Shown here piece after piece: positions 48,606 to 58,159 of a stretch of 64,000 nucleotides of DNA. Every line of letters begins with the position of its first letter. Position 1 is the stretch's first letter. Below the pieces are notes generated by a model that did no database searches, was not told the DNA's origin, and saw only the letters and a list, made by a program, of their open reading frames with translations. The position numbers were made by a program, and so were the translations under genes. The stretch comes from Meghimatium bilineatum (Eukaryota; Mollusca; Gastropoda; Stylommatophora; Philomycidae), in assembly GCA_034231615.1 (NCBI GenBank), contig CM067317.1, positions 44,772,652-44,836,651 on the forward strand, in the 5' to 3' direction.

Positions 48606-48651
48606 CCAGTGGTTACAAAAATAGGTGAAAGTACAGAATAGCTCTCTGCTG

Positions 48652-48746
48652 TGCTATAAATAGCAAGCTGTTTACATTTTTAACTAGGTGACGTCACGGA
48701 TTCCTGTGTAACACACATGAAGTTGAAATAGATGCAGTGATGTCAC
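48652..48746 (+). promoter_or_regulatory. TATA plus CRE-like module, copy 2
   Basis: CTATAAATAG at 48,654, TGACGTCA at 48,689-48,696 and GTGATGTCAC at 48,737-48,746. The TATA-to-CRE distance (34 bp) is identical to copy 1, 759 bp upstream. No ORF or exon follows closely. Confidence 0.4.
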
Positions 48747-48974
48747 ATGTCCCGACGCAAACGAGTTTTAGTTATCACTATCGCTGCACATAATAGCACT
48801 AAAGAAAATGACATTTTGTTACGCAGTGTGCTGTCTCTACCTGCCGAAAATGCACTAACGTTTGTGTTTTAGTGTTTTCTACGTATCGGCATCTATCAAT
48901 TTCACTGGTGTTACACAGAAATCCATGAGGTCGAATAGTTAAAGATGTAAACGGTGTGCTATTGCGGTTCCTAA

Positions 48975-49335
48975 TCCCCAACCCCTAAACCTAATCATAT
49001 CCCGTAATCCCTAAACTAATCCCTATTACCCAAACCTACTCCCTATTCCCCAAAACTAATCCCTATTCCCCAAACTAATCCCTATTTCCCAAACTTACTC
49101 CCTAAACCTACTCCCTATTCCCCAAAACTACTCCCTATTCCCCAAAACTACTCCCTATTCCCCAAACCTACTCCCTATTCCCCAAACTAATCCCTATTCC
49201 CCAAACTAATCCCTATTCCCCAAACCTACTCCCTATTCCCCAAACCTACTCCCTATTCCCCAAAACGAATCCCTATTCCCTATTCCCCAAACTAATCCCT
49301 ATTCCCCAAACCCACTCCCTAATCCTAATCCCTAC
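48975..49335. repeat. 20-bp CCCTATTCCCCAAA minisatellite, G-rich on minus
   Basis: About 17 imperfect units of CTCCCTATTCCCCAAACCTA with the variant CCCTATTCCCCAAACTAAT. The minus strand alternates GGGG, AATA, GGG, so four G-runs fall within about 30 nt repeatedly, allowing G-quadruplexes. It is not a canonical TTAGGG telomere repeat, although CCCTAA occurs at the edges. Confidence 0.9.
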
Positions 49336-49435
49336 GGCTAGCCCACAGGTGACGATATACCACGACACTAGAGGTACGGTCACAACGTAGCATTAAAAGC
49401 AACTTGTGTAACAACATGAATTATATGACACTCAC

Positions 49436-49489
49436 CTTATTCAGAATTTTCTGCAGGATACACTTTTTTAACTCTGAAAGGAACTTCAT
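49436..49489 (-). CDS. Possible first coding exon on minus strand
   Basis: ATG at 49,489 (minus) opens an 18-codon frame, MKFLSELKKCILQKILNK, that ends exactly at AAG|GTGAGT, a strong donor. The text vaguely resembles the basic helical stretch near the start of FOXRED1, and its position upstream of the FOXRED1-like exons on the same strand would fit. No exon encoding the following FAD-binding GxGxxG motif was found between here and 46.7 kb. Weak call. Confidence 0.25.
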
Positions 49490-49837
49490 GAATATATCAT
49501 TCGAACCGACATGCTTCCTTCTTCATATATACTGATAATACATAAATACGATGAAAATTGCCCTGAACATCTTCCACCCTGAATTCTAAATTCTCTTTTA
49601 ACACTACCCCATAAACTACCCTCCATAGTATTTGTATTGTCTGCTCCTGTTCGTTTCTTTCCGTCTGCTACTGTATACCACTGCGCATGTCCCTTATTAA
49701 TAGCACTCTACAAGGCAATCCCAAAACAAAGGTCAGAAAACACATGGAAACTAAATCAAATGTTACAGTGGAGAACTATAATAATGTACTTCAGCCCAAA
49801 AATATTAAGGTAAATATATAATAACCACTGGAAAGAT

Positions 49838-50000
49838 CAAGGGGAGAAGAGATAGGGTACGACAAAGATAAAAGTTGCTAGATGGACTAGTATTATCGGT
49901 AGCAGTTCATCAACCGAGCTATTGACAACACAAGAGCCGAGGCAGAGTCGTGGTGACAGTAGTGACACACATGATCTGACACTCGGCATGACACTCTATT
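49838..50000 (+). pseudogene. Non-LTR retrotransposon 3' tail
   Basis: Plus-strand text IKGRRDRVRQR, LLDGLV, then STELLTTQEP. It ends with CTCGGCATGACAC, the same terminus as the minus-strand tail at 48.4 kb. Several stops. Confidence 0.55.
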
Positions 50001-50105
50001 GAGTATTGATTGATAGTAAATATTGCCTATAAATTACCAGGACAACCAAGTACAATATGAACTCATATATTCTTTTTTGTTTAGTATATAACTGCAAACT
50101 CACAT

Positions 50106-50126
50106 ATCTCTCTCTCTCTCTCTCTT
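50106..50126. repeat. TC microsatellite
   Basis: An uninterrupted run of TCTCTC repeats of about 20 bp. Confidence 0.85.
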
Positions 50127-50504
50127 TCTATCTATATTTCACTTTCAGTTATTGGACTTTTCTTGTTTCTACATTGACATTGATTTTGAATTACAAACTT
50201 CTAGTTCTAGCAGTTGTTATTGTTACCAGTGACTCGTAGAAGATTCAATCATTTTTTAATGTAATGAAGTTAAGTGTGATTTTTACAAATTTAATACTAA
50301 ATTCATTTTTGAAAATTCATACAAATAAGTAAAATTGCATAAAATAGTTAGTTTTTACGGATTATGCAAAATAAATTGAGATAAATTATATTCTCAAACA
50401 ATTTAATAATCACATTAAGCTTCATGGCAAGCTGGCAATTTCTGGTAAAACAATATCGGAGGCGATATGAGATCTGTGTTGTACTTTCGTTATCAACAGC
50501 TAAC

Positions 50505-50626
50505 ATGTCGGTGGATATTAGACTTGCCAGTTCTCGTGAGACAGGAGCAGATTTGTATCATGGAGAGAATCCAGGAAATATTGTTACACCTGGAGATATT
50601 ACCACAGCAAACACTGGATTCATGAG
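50505..50626 (+). CDS. EXOSC2: Exosome subunit Rrp4, first coding exon
   Basis: ATG at 50,505 opens MSVDIRLASS and the exon ends with VTPGDITTANTGFMR at AG|GTAATC (donor at 50,627), leaving two bases of the next codon. The pattern M-x-x-E/D-I-R-L then PGD-x-x-T-x-TGFMR is the N-terminus of EXOSC2/Rrp4, and the break after GFMR precedes the expected GHGTY exon. EXOSC2 is an S1/KH cap subunit of the RNA exosome. The frame is also open upstream to 50,424, but family length favours the internal ATG. I could not find the GHGTY exon in the following 13 kb, so the gene may have a very long intron, or this may be an orphan exon copy. Confidence 0.7.
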
Positions 50627-50639
50627 GTAATCTTTATGC

Positions 50640-50930
50640 ACTGTTACAAGTAGCAAAGTAAAGTAAGAATATCACAATTACCTGTTTTCGATATGTTGCA
50701 AAACTGATCTTCTTTCACTTTCAGATCAAGACTTATTAAAAGACATATATAGTTTTACTAAGTTTACACACTTTACTAACAAATTTACACTTTACTAACA
50801 AATTTATAACGACAAGAGCAGTAAAGGAATACACAATAGAGGTTAGTAAAGCCAAGCCCTAGGGCGCAAATGGCACCAATCTTCAGAAACAACATTGTAG
50901 ATTTAAGATTTAAACACCAAAATAACATAT
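50640..50930. other. Intronic or intergenic, unassigned
   Basis: AT-rich, with a short duplicated ACACTTTACTAACAAATTTA segment near 50,766-50,806. No exon seen. Confidence 0.4.
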
Positions 50931-51345
50931 AACAAAACACTATTCACATCGATTATTATGCCAACGCTGTGCTACCAATGCCAGACATGGACAACGACAG
51001 CACAAGACAAACGTAAACTTATGACAGTTGAAATGGCATACAGTATGTCATACTTACGCAGAATCCTAGAAATATCGCAGAGAGTGAGAAATGTGGACAT
51101 TATTATCATTAATTAGACAAAGAACTGGCACCATCCCAATCTTAGAATAATTATTAAGAGCCAACCGATCAAATGGTTTGCACACATCAGCAGACTACCA
51201 CCAGACAGCATACCAAAGCAAGCTATGCTACACAGATACAGTAAAGGCAGACCACGATGAAAAGATTAAGGGGAGAAGAGACAGGGGACGACAAAGAAAG
51301 TTACTAGATGGACTTGTATTATACTAGATGGACCCAATACAACCA
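50930..51345 (+). pseudogene. Non-LTR retrotransposon post-RT fragment
   Basis: The plus-strand frame reads LCYQCQTWTTTAQDKRKLM, SYLRRILEIS, QPIKWFAHISRLPPD and KGRPR, then GRRDRGRQR in another frame. This is the standard post-RT to C-terminus layout of LINE ORF2. Stops and frame changes make it inactive. The ATACTAGATGGACCC segment is locally duplicated at its end. Confidence 0.7.
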
Positions 51346-51484
51346 AGTTACTAGATGGACATAATACGAACCTGAATCTTATCAGATTCTTCAGTATACG
51401 TCTAGCAGTGCGTAATATTTTCAACGCATGCTCCAACACAACAGCAAACAATCCATACTTGACGAACCACATCCCTTAAAAGGA

Positions 51485-51722
51485 TGCAATGTTGTCAAGA
51501 CATTCAAACTGTGTACTCAAGTCACTGAAACGGACCAATCGAAACAAGGACTATTACAATAACATAGAACACGCGTTGAAGTATCATTATTACCACAAAA
51601 ACAGAACATCCACATTCGTACTACAAGAGTCAATATGCCTCCTTGTAAACATAAATAGCACAGAGACAGTGCAATGTTGTGTTTTCAGTGACTTGAGCAC
51701 ACAGTTTGAATGTCTTTAAAAA
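51485..51722. mobile_element. Short element with 34-bp inverted arms (MITE-like)
   Basis: GACATTCAAACTGTGTACTC with AAGTCACTGAAA (arm 51,497-51,530) is repeated inverted at 51,683-51,716 with one mismatch. The roughly 220-bp unit has no clear target duplication, so its class is open. The enclosed 76-codon frame (51,489-51,719) is probably chance. Confidence 0.5.
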
Positions 51723-51754
51723 TCACATTTTGTGGGGAGGGAAGGATGGAATGA

Positions 51755-51960
51755 GGTTAGTCAAGTACGGAAGGACCCATTTATTCGAGCTGCAATGCGA
51801 TTGGTACCGCTAGAACAGACATGGTTCAATTCCTGTTTGTCTCAATAATTAATATCTAGTAGAAGCATTGTTCTGCTTCAAGAGAAATTCAGCGTGAGTT
51901 TGAGAACGAACACTAACAAAACAACTATGGATGGGATTCCATATCGGTTATATTAGGAGT
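51755..51960 (+). mobile_element. tRNA-derived SINE
   Basis: A-box-like TTAGTCAAGTACGG near 51,757 and a perfect B box GGTTCAATTCC at 51,824. The spacing is longer than in a tRNA, so it is a SINE head, not a tRNA gene. Confidence 0.45.
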
Positions 51961-52365
51961 AACAGCATCATGAAATTTTGACAGATCGAAGTTGATGTAA
52001 CCAGACTATTCAGCAATCATTAATTTCAAATAGCAGTTGATTAACGTTGTGGTCATAGTGATGGCACATATCATAGTCCTAATGAGATGCCATAAGTATT
52101 TGTAGGAACGTGTTGGTGGAATAGTTTCTTACTATACTGTACTATTGAGAACTAGTTAGTGCACTGGCTTTATAGTCTGGTGTATTGTGGTTTCATTTCA
52201 GTTTATCTGGAAATAGTTATACAAATTAACAACGGCTGCTCAGTCTGAGGAAGTGGGTATCATGTGTCCTGGAAAACTAAAGGTGGTTGGTGTTTTGTTC
52301 TTGTGACATTACTTTCTCAGGAGGTTGAGCAGGCTTCTTCATCGTCCCTGTGTATGCAGTTTGTC
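51961..52365. other. Unassigned stretch, possible second SINE remnant
   Basis: TTAGTGCACTGGCTTTATAG near 52,155 resembles the SINE head at 39.5 kb, but no convincing B box follows. Nothing else recognised. Confidence 0.3.
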
Positions 52366-53390
52366 AAATTTTTTTTTCTTCTTCTTTCGTTCACTTGAAA
52401 CATGTCTATATCTGTAATTCTGTCTCCTTAATAAAACTCACTGTCCTCTGTAGTTCATACAGTGTCCCATAGAGCTTTGATTCCAGTGTTGTTTCCTCTG
52501 GCCAATATGTCATCCTCAGCGTTGCATGCTCAGAACACTCTTGAAGTATATGTTTGGCACTCTGTGCTGCCACATGTACACCTGGCCGTGTTGCCAATCT
52601 TGAACTTTGTATACATGTGACTGCGGAGTCGGTTGTGTCCTGTTCTGAGACGTAGAATTATAACTTGTTCTGATCTGTTCATAATGTGATAGTCATCTTG
52701 TGTTGGTGTTTGTGGCTTTCTTATTGACTTGATCATCTGTTTTTTCTGATGGTAGGTGATTGGTATATCTGGTTGGTCTTCGGCAGCACCTTCATTAGCC
52801 AGTTGGTCTGCTTTTTCATTTCCTGGTATTCCACAGTGAGAGGGTATCCACTGCATGGTTACCCTATACTGGTAAGACAATTCGCTAATTAGTTTTTTCA
52901 AGTCTGTTAGTTTTCCAGACTGGAGAGCTTGAAGCACTGACCTTGCATCTATCAGGAATACCACAGGCTGTAGGCCAGAGTTGGAGTTCAGCAGTTTTTT
53001 AGCTGCCACACTAATTGCCTGGATTTCTGCATCATAATTATTGCAGAATTTTCCCGTTGGTGTTCTGATTGTATCTCTAGGCTTGTGTGGATATTCTATA
53101 TATACACCTGCACCTCCATTCCTCACAGCATTCTGTGCTGACCCATCTGTGTATACTCTGACCCATATATCTTGTGGATATTCCTCATCCAGGAAACTGA
53201 GGGTGACTGTCATTCGCTGCACACTGTTCTGTTCATCCTCGCTTAGTATTCCTTTCACATGGGTCTGAATGTATATTGGCATTCCATGGCTTTCTAGTTT
53301 GTCAATGAAAAATACAGATTTAAATACCTTATTCCTCAAAGGCGTGTACAAGAAATACTTGGCTAGAGGAATGCACAAAGACTGCAACTG
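52366..53390 (-). pseudogene. LINE 3' part with RNase H domain
   Basis: The 285-codon minus-strand frame carries an RNase HI fold: VRVYTDGSAQNA (D), NYDAEIQAI (E), FLIDARSVLQAL (D), then WIPSHCGIPGNEKADQLANE (H and D). A post-RNase-H tail follows, RLRTGHNRLRSHMYTKFKIG then CTCG. Near 52,565 five bases (TGTCC) are missing relative to the copy at 62.9 kb, so the end (QSAKHILQECSEH, YWPEETTLESKLYGTLYEL) is in another frame down to 52,406. The 3' end is an A-rich tail at about 52,366. The 5' side stops at about 53,390, before any RT, so it is 5'-truncated. An RNase H after the RT is typical of I/Jockey/R1-type LINEs. Confidence 0.88.
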
Positions 53391-53459
53391 ATAATGTGCC
53401 TACTATCTAAATAACCTCAGGTGTGATAGAAAGCTGGAGAGATTTAGTTAGTTATTCCT

Positions 53460-54010
53460 CTAGGGCCAAAGACGGATGTCATAGATTTCCATGTCTCTCA
53501 TATCATTGCAATTTGCTTTAGATCTTCATTGTTTCTACTAACGATGGTGAAACGTTCCCTTGTAATAGTTCTACGTAAAATTTCTTTTGGTCTTCCTCGT
53601 TACCTCTTGCCTTTTGGTGACTACATCAAAGCTTGACAGGGGAGTCTTTCAGTATCCATTCGTAGTGCCTGTCCGATGTAATTCCAGTGACGCTTTCTAA
53701 TATAGGTGGATACATATTCTTGTTTTGATTCTTGTCTGACAACTGTGTTTGATTTGAAGTCTGACCAACGTATGTTCAGTAGCCTTCTAAGACATTTATT
53801 TTCAAAGGTGTTTAGTCCTTGCTCTAATTTTGATGTTGCTTTCCAACTTTCGCATCCATATGTTAATGTTGGAATTATGCAGTTGAAGATTTTGAGTTTT
53901 GTGTTATTTCTTAGTGTTTTTGAATGCCAGCTATTTGATAGTTTATTGAATGAGTTAGCAGCCAATGCAATACGGTGTGATATTTACGGAGAGATTGCAG
54001 TCAAGGAAAT
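53460..54010 (-). pseudogene. Non-LTR retrotransposon post-RT fragment
   Basis: The minus strand reads ALAANSFNKLSNSWHSKTL, IPTLTYGCESWKATSKLEQ, NKCLRRLLNIRWSDF and RGRPKEILRRTITRE, a post-RT LINE C-terminus. It is one open frame from 53,965 to 53,621, then has stops. Confidence 0.8.
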
Positions 54011-54174
54011 CACAATCACTAATGTTTGAGTTTGCTTAGATTGTATATGTATCAATGTATCAAAACACCTGAAGACTATTGTGTCAAGAAACTGAATATG
54101 TTGTCATTCAATTTCAGAATTCAACATCAAAGAATGACATAGATTCCTGAAGCAAAAACCTTTCTATTGAGCAG

Positions 54175-54331
54175 GTGAAGGAGAAGGTGTCTGTTGCTGT
54201 TACAGAGCTGAAAAATATGGAGGAGTATCACCATGGAGACGGCATGAAGTATCAAAAGGCTATTGGAGACCTTTACTGGGACTACAGGAGAACAGAGCTA
54301 GGTGACTTTCTGGCGGACTTGGGGTATGCAG
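54175..54331 (+). CDS. Host-gene exon, unidentified (helical-repeat type)
   Basis: The acceptor TTTCTATTGAGCAG precedes it and donor GCAG|GTGAGA follows. The reading is VKEKVSVAVTELKNMEEYHH, then YQKAIGDLYWDYRRTELGDF and LADLGYA plus one base (phase 1). This joins in phase to the exon at 61,823. The helix-rich text with a DLYWDY segment suggests an armadillo-type protein, but I do not recognise the gene. The acceptor could instead lie at 54,152, which would add eight residues. The GC content is higher than in the surrounding intron. Confidence 0.55.
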
Positions 54332-54654
54332 GTGAGATCTATTATTAGTACAATATGCACAAGACCAATCTTCCTTTATGTCAGTACATATCAATAATAA
54401 ATAAATGTAAGATTATATTTTAAATGGTTCCTATTACGTTTAAGTTATATCAGCTCCAATTAATTGTTTACTAGTGTCATGAGTTATAAGTGTCATTCAC
54501 TCTTGTCATTAATTTTACTTGTGGAAAAGAAAGGTAATGGTCAGCTGAGCTATGAACCGATGTAACAACACTCTTTTCCCATAAGTGCTCAGCTGCCAAA
54601 TCCCTCTCAGTATATCAGGTTGACCAAAAATTACCTTACTAGCGTCGCCTAATG
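54332..54654. other. Intron sequence, unassigned
   Basis: AT-rich, no recognised feature. Confidence 0.4.
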
Positions 54655-54821
54655 CACTTGCTCAAAGACGATTCTCGAATTTCCAAGAGCTTGATTGGGA
54701 GAGAGCTAGAAAGATCCAATATTGACATAGAAAATCTGAGTGAAACTCGCCTTGCTGGTGTTGGTCAGTTTTGTGAAAGAGCTGCTGGTTATACATGATT
54801 TTGGGGCAGAAGAGACATTAA
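54655..54821 (+). pseudogene. LINE endonuclease remnant, left piece
   Basis: The plus frame reads LIGRELERSNIDIENLSETR, LAGVGQFCERAAGYT, then FWGRRDI. NIDIxxLSETR and GYTxFW are the start of an apurinic-type endonuclease domain of non-LTR elements. It is interrupted at TTAA by the 877-bp element and continues at 55,703. Confidence 0.75.
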
Positions 54822-55698
54822 CCTTTAGGCCCCTGTGGTCGCAATCACGCAACATACGATATCACTCAATTCCCGAGTACGTAACTTCACGAAGTTAAAG
54901 CTTATATGACGTAGAATTCCCGCAACACGAAGCTAGGAATACGTCACAGTTTAAAGGTCAAATTCCTTTACTCATTACGATTGTAAGAGAGAGAAAGCCG
55001 GTTGAATTTGTCAACGCATTTCTAGAGCGACTTTAGCCATTTTCGGCCGTATTTTACTATCAAATTGAGTACCGCGTGGCATGGGTAAGTGATCGTGACT
55101 ACATGTTCTAATTGTTGTTTTTTGTGTTTAATATGTTGTTATTTGATAAGAATGTTTGTGTAGTCGTTCAAAAACACAAAAATAATATGTATCAGGGGTG
55201 ACACGTGTGTGCATGGACAATAATTACACTGCGTGTCGGCATAGACCTAGTGTTGACCGGACGGACGTTATATGCAATTTCTTCACGTTTTATTAGTCTT
55301 TTTAGTTCATATTATATTAGTTTTGATATAAAACAATACATATACAATAAGTATAGGTATTTATGAGGATTTTATCAATGTTGCCACACATTGCTCATGT
55401 ATTAGGGTCGTCACGAAGATATATTTGCGATTTTGAAAATGACGTTTTGCGTTTTTCGCCAGAATTTTCAACTTCAAAACGTGCTCACAACTGTCATATC
55501 ACACATACAACAACAACAAAAACACGATAATATTCACTATTCACTCCTTTATTTAGATGTGCAAAAATTATTTTGATATCTTTTAAAACAAAAAAGTTAT
55601 GACGTTTTCAAAACACCCACCATCAATAACGCAAATTTTCCAAAAAATAAGTCAGGCCCTGGGGGAAGTTTTGTAATTTTAAGCCAGGGCTCTAAAGG
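54822..55698. mobile_element. piggyBac-like nonautonomous element, TTAA target
   Basis: TTAA at 54,818-54,821 and again at 55,699-55,702 flank an 877-bp segment beginning CCTTTAGGCCCCTG and ending CAGGGCTCTAAAGG. The ends are inverted repeats, and CC(T)TTAG with TTAA is the piggyBac signature. There is no transposase ORF. Removing it with one TTAA rejoins the LINE endonuclease text on both sides, so the borders are secure. Confidence 0.85.
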
Positions 55699-55702
55699 TT
55701 AA

Positions 55703-55805
55703 AGAAAGACGTAGTGCGTGAGTATGCTTCGCTATTAAAACATCACTTTATGCAAACTAGCAGGCTCACCAAAGGGAATAAATGATCGCCTCATGACGGT
55801 AAGTC
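55703..55805 (+). pseudogene. LINE endonuclease remnant, right piece
   Basis: Continues the domain after the TTAA element: VCFAIKTSLYAN (as in GVGFAIKxxL of the family) with a stop, then a further conserved stretch (NDRLMT region) ending near the minus-strand LINE at about 55,790. Confidence 0.65.
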
Positions 55806-56510
55806 TACCTGCTTTTTGGTAAGAAATATGCAATAATTCTCCGACTCCACCACTGTCGGACACCATTCCCTGCATTCTCTATTGAGTGATATTATTACTT
55901 TGAAGGCTGTCGGACAATCTAAGGGCGCCCGACTCTTTTCCGCACCAGGTAGCAAATCCTCCAATCTGGACACGCTTTGTATAATATCATCTGCTCGTCC
56001 CATCCACGACTTTCCTCTCTTAAGTTGACTGCCTTTGAGAATTTCAGGTTGTAGATGGTGCTCTTTATCAGCTGGGATTTGTAGATATTCCCACGCTCGG
56101 CATATTTGTATTCTCTGCAGTTGGGGAATCAAGTAAGTATTGCATAGCCCGTGCCGATGTGTCTCTCGTGTACCCCAAAATTATTCGCATTGCCTCATTC
56201 TGGATTCTATCCAATCTTTCTGTTTGAGTCTGAATCATTGTCAGAATCGCAATTGCGTCTCTTCCATCGCCACCACCAATCCCTGATACAGCAGAAATAG
56301 CAACCTCTGCTCACATTGAGCAGCAGCCATAACTTTCATCGCCGCAAGACCTTTATATGCCTTTACAATGATGTCGACATGATCTTTGAAACTCAGACTT
56401 CGGTCCAACATAACCAACACGTACTTCATTGTGCTGGTTCTCTCGCGGACATCCCCTTTCAAAGTAACCGATAACGTGGGCGTGTTTACTATGTAATTGG
56501 GGTGCAAAGG
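55790..56510 (-). pseudogene. LINE post-RT region
   Basis: The minus strand reads YVLVMLDRSLSFKDHVDII, VKAYKGLAAMKVMAAA, then after frame changes IPQLQRIQICRAWEYLQ and KRGKSWMGRADD, RECREWCP. LDRSLSFKDHV followed by a helical segment is the thumb/post-RT layout. It probably belongs with the RT block at 58.16-59.24 kb, separated by inserted repeats. Confidence 0.7.
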
Positions 56511-57000
56511 GAACGCATCGCTCTAGGCGGACAAATATAAATAACCAAATGGTCAGAGGGTGTCCGACAAAGTGGATGGTGCCGCAGTAACCTAATGAAC
56601 AAATAGTAACGCAAAATGAGGTAAACAGGTTACTAAAACACTTACCTAGCCTATTAATAAAAATATATTTTAAAAAGTATATATAAAAAACATACAATAA
56701 AACTAAACAGGACAATTCTCCATGTATCGGCTCAAATTGAACCTTTTTCAAGAGACAAACAACAGAAAACGACAAAATAAAAAACAAAATAGATGTCTAT
56801 ATTTCATCAAGCCCCGTCTCCATAGCGCAGGGATGGCAACGCATCTAGTAAAAGTGAAAATGTGTGCATTCATTATAAACAAACCGAAAGTGGGAAATTA
56901 GAGACACTATAGATGAGTGCAAGAATAATAAAAGAAAAAGATAAGAAAAATACCCCTTTTGTCACTTTATCAGACAGGCAGGTTATCTAGGCGGACCCAG
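56511..57000. other. Unassigned intronic stretch
   Basis: AT-rich sequence with no recognised feature. Confidence 0.4.
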
Positions 57001-57330
57001 GGTTAGCAGATAACCAAGATTCCAAATGTACCTCCTCGCGGTGCAGCCTGGAAACAGAAATACAGCAGCTCGAGCTGATTCTGGCCAAATCATTTGGGGA
57101 TCGTGTCCGAGAATGTGGAGGTAGCAGATGGAAAGAGATTTGACTGCTTAAGAGACAGACAATATCTCCGACACCACCAGCATCACCACATATAGTGACA
57201 CTGTCGACATACTGTGAAGCTAGTTTTGTCCAGTCCGAACATTGGAGGGGCGGACAATGTAAAATCCACGCAAAGGTAGATGCATGGCGAGGGACAAATA
57301 GATTTCATACTGAGTACAATGAAAAAATGA
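57001..57330 (-). other. Open minus-strand stretch of unknown origin
   Basis: About 93 codons without a stop on the minus strand, including ILHCPPLQCSDWTKLASQY and HREEVHLESWLSANPGSA. It has no clear start. It could be a C-terminal LINE zinc-knuckle region (HCPPL resembles the HILxxCP motif), but I cannot confirm this. Confidence 0.3.
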
Positions 57331-57521
57331 AAGGGCAGAGCGAACTGCAAATAGAAAGTGAAAGTACCTAGGAAAGGGGAACTACAAGCTCCGTCAGCTC
57401 TAGCCGAGCTTCTAGATACCTGTGCTCCTTACAGACAGAGACCCAGACCCAATCATTGGCGTTTGGAAAAACAAGAAGAAATAACCCAACTCTAATGTCG
57501 AGCCTTCCTAAACCGGAAATA

Positions 57522-57890
57522 TGCTCGCAAAGAGAAAGGGTTCCGTACCCGATGGGCTTAGGCAAGAAAGTGACAACGACTTTCGCCCTGGCCAAACTCT
57601 ACTATCAGGTTTTCCTATACCGGAATTACACTTGCAGAGAGAAAGGGTTCAGTACCTGATGGGCTCAGGCGCTATTGGGACAAGGTCGCTCAGCTTGAGA
57701 ACGCCTTGCTCTCAAACGCATGGTGTGAGACTCGAACTTGGACAAGGGGTACACAATGTCGGTGAATAACACCTCTGCTAAGAGGGCGAAAGAGACAGGG
57801 TCCGACTCTTCTGTTGAGTTCTTCCCCTTAAGGAACCAGGCTCACGGATGAGAAACGGTTCAGTACCTAATGGGCACAGGCACAATACGC
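57522..57890. repeat. Tandem repeat of about 107 bp with a distant third copy
   Basis: AGAGAAAGGGTTCCGTACCC with GATGGGCT at 57,531 recurs at 57,638 (107 bp later), and once more diverged at 57,851. The preceding ACCGGAAATATGCTCGCA / ACCGGAATTACACTTGCA are also related. Confidence 0.65.
57670..57800 (-). mobile_element. tRNA-derived SINE head (minus)
   Basis: The minus strand reads CTCTTAGCAGAGGTGTTATT (A box) and, about 40 nt later, CCAAGTTCGAGTCTC (a good B box). Stems are not all complementary, so a SINE is more likely than a tRNA gene. Confidence 0.45.
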
Positions 57891-58159
57891 CCAATTACAC
57901 GAGGCAAGTTCATAGACAGTGGAACACCTCGTGCGAGACAGACGAGAGCAAAAATCGTCTGGGCGAAGAGTCACCACATACGCGCGTGCCTGGAGACAGA
58001 TATGGAGGCTGTCACAGGCTAGGGTAGCCCACCCGAATTGTCAAGACATGCCGAAATCGGATGTGCTAGGCCTACAAGGCGCATAACGGTGGCACAACGT
58101 AATCATGCTCCTGGCGGAAATCATACGGATATCCGTGCTGGTTACAATGGATCGAACGC

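Noticed and set aside
48975-49335. Interstitial telomere repeat
   Set aside because: CCCTAA occurs only at the edges. The unit is 20 bp and does not match TTAGGG or TTAGG tandems.
50505-54331. Fusion of the EXOSC2 first exon with the exon at 54 kb
   Set aside because: Joining is in frame only with a poor acceptor at 54,152, and the second exon has no resemblance to Rrp4, so the phase match is probably chance.
57725-57800. Functional tRNA gene on the minus strand
   Set aside because: Good A and B boxes, but the acceptor and anticodon stems do not pair convincingly; a SINE is more likely.
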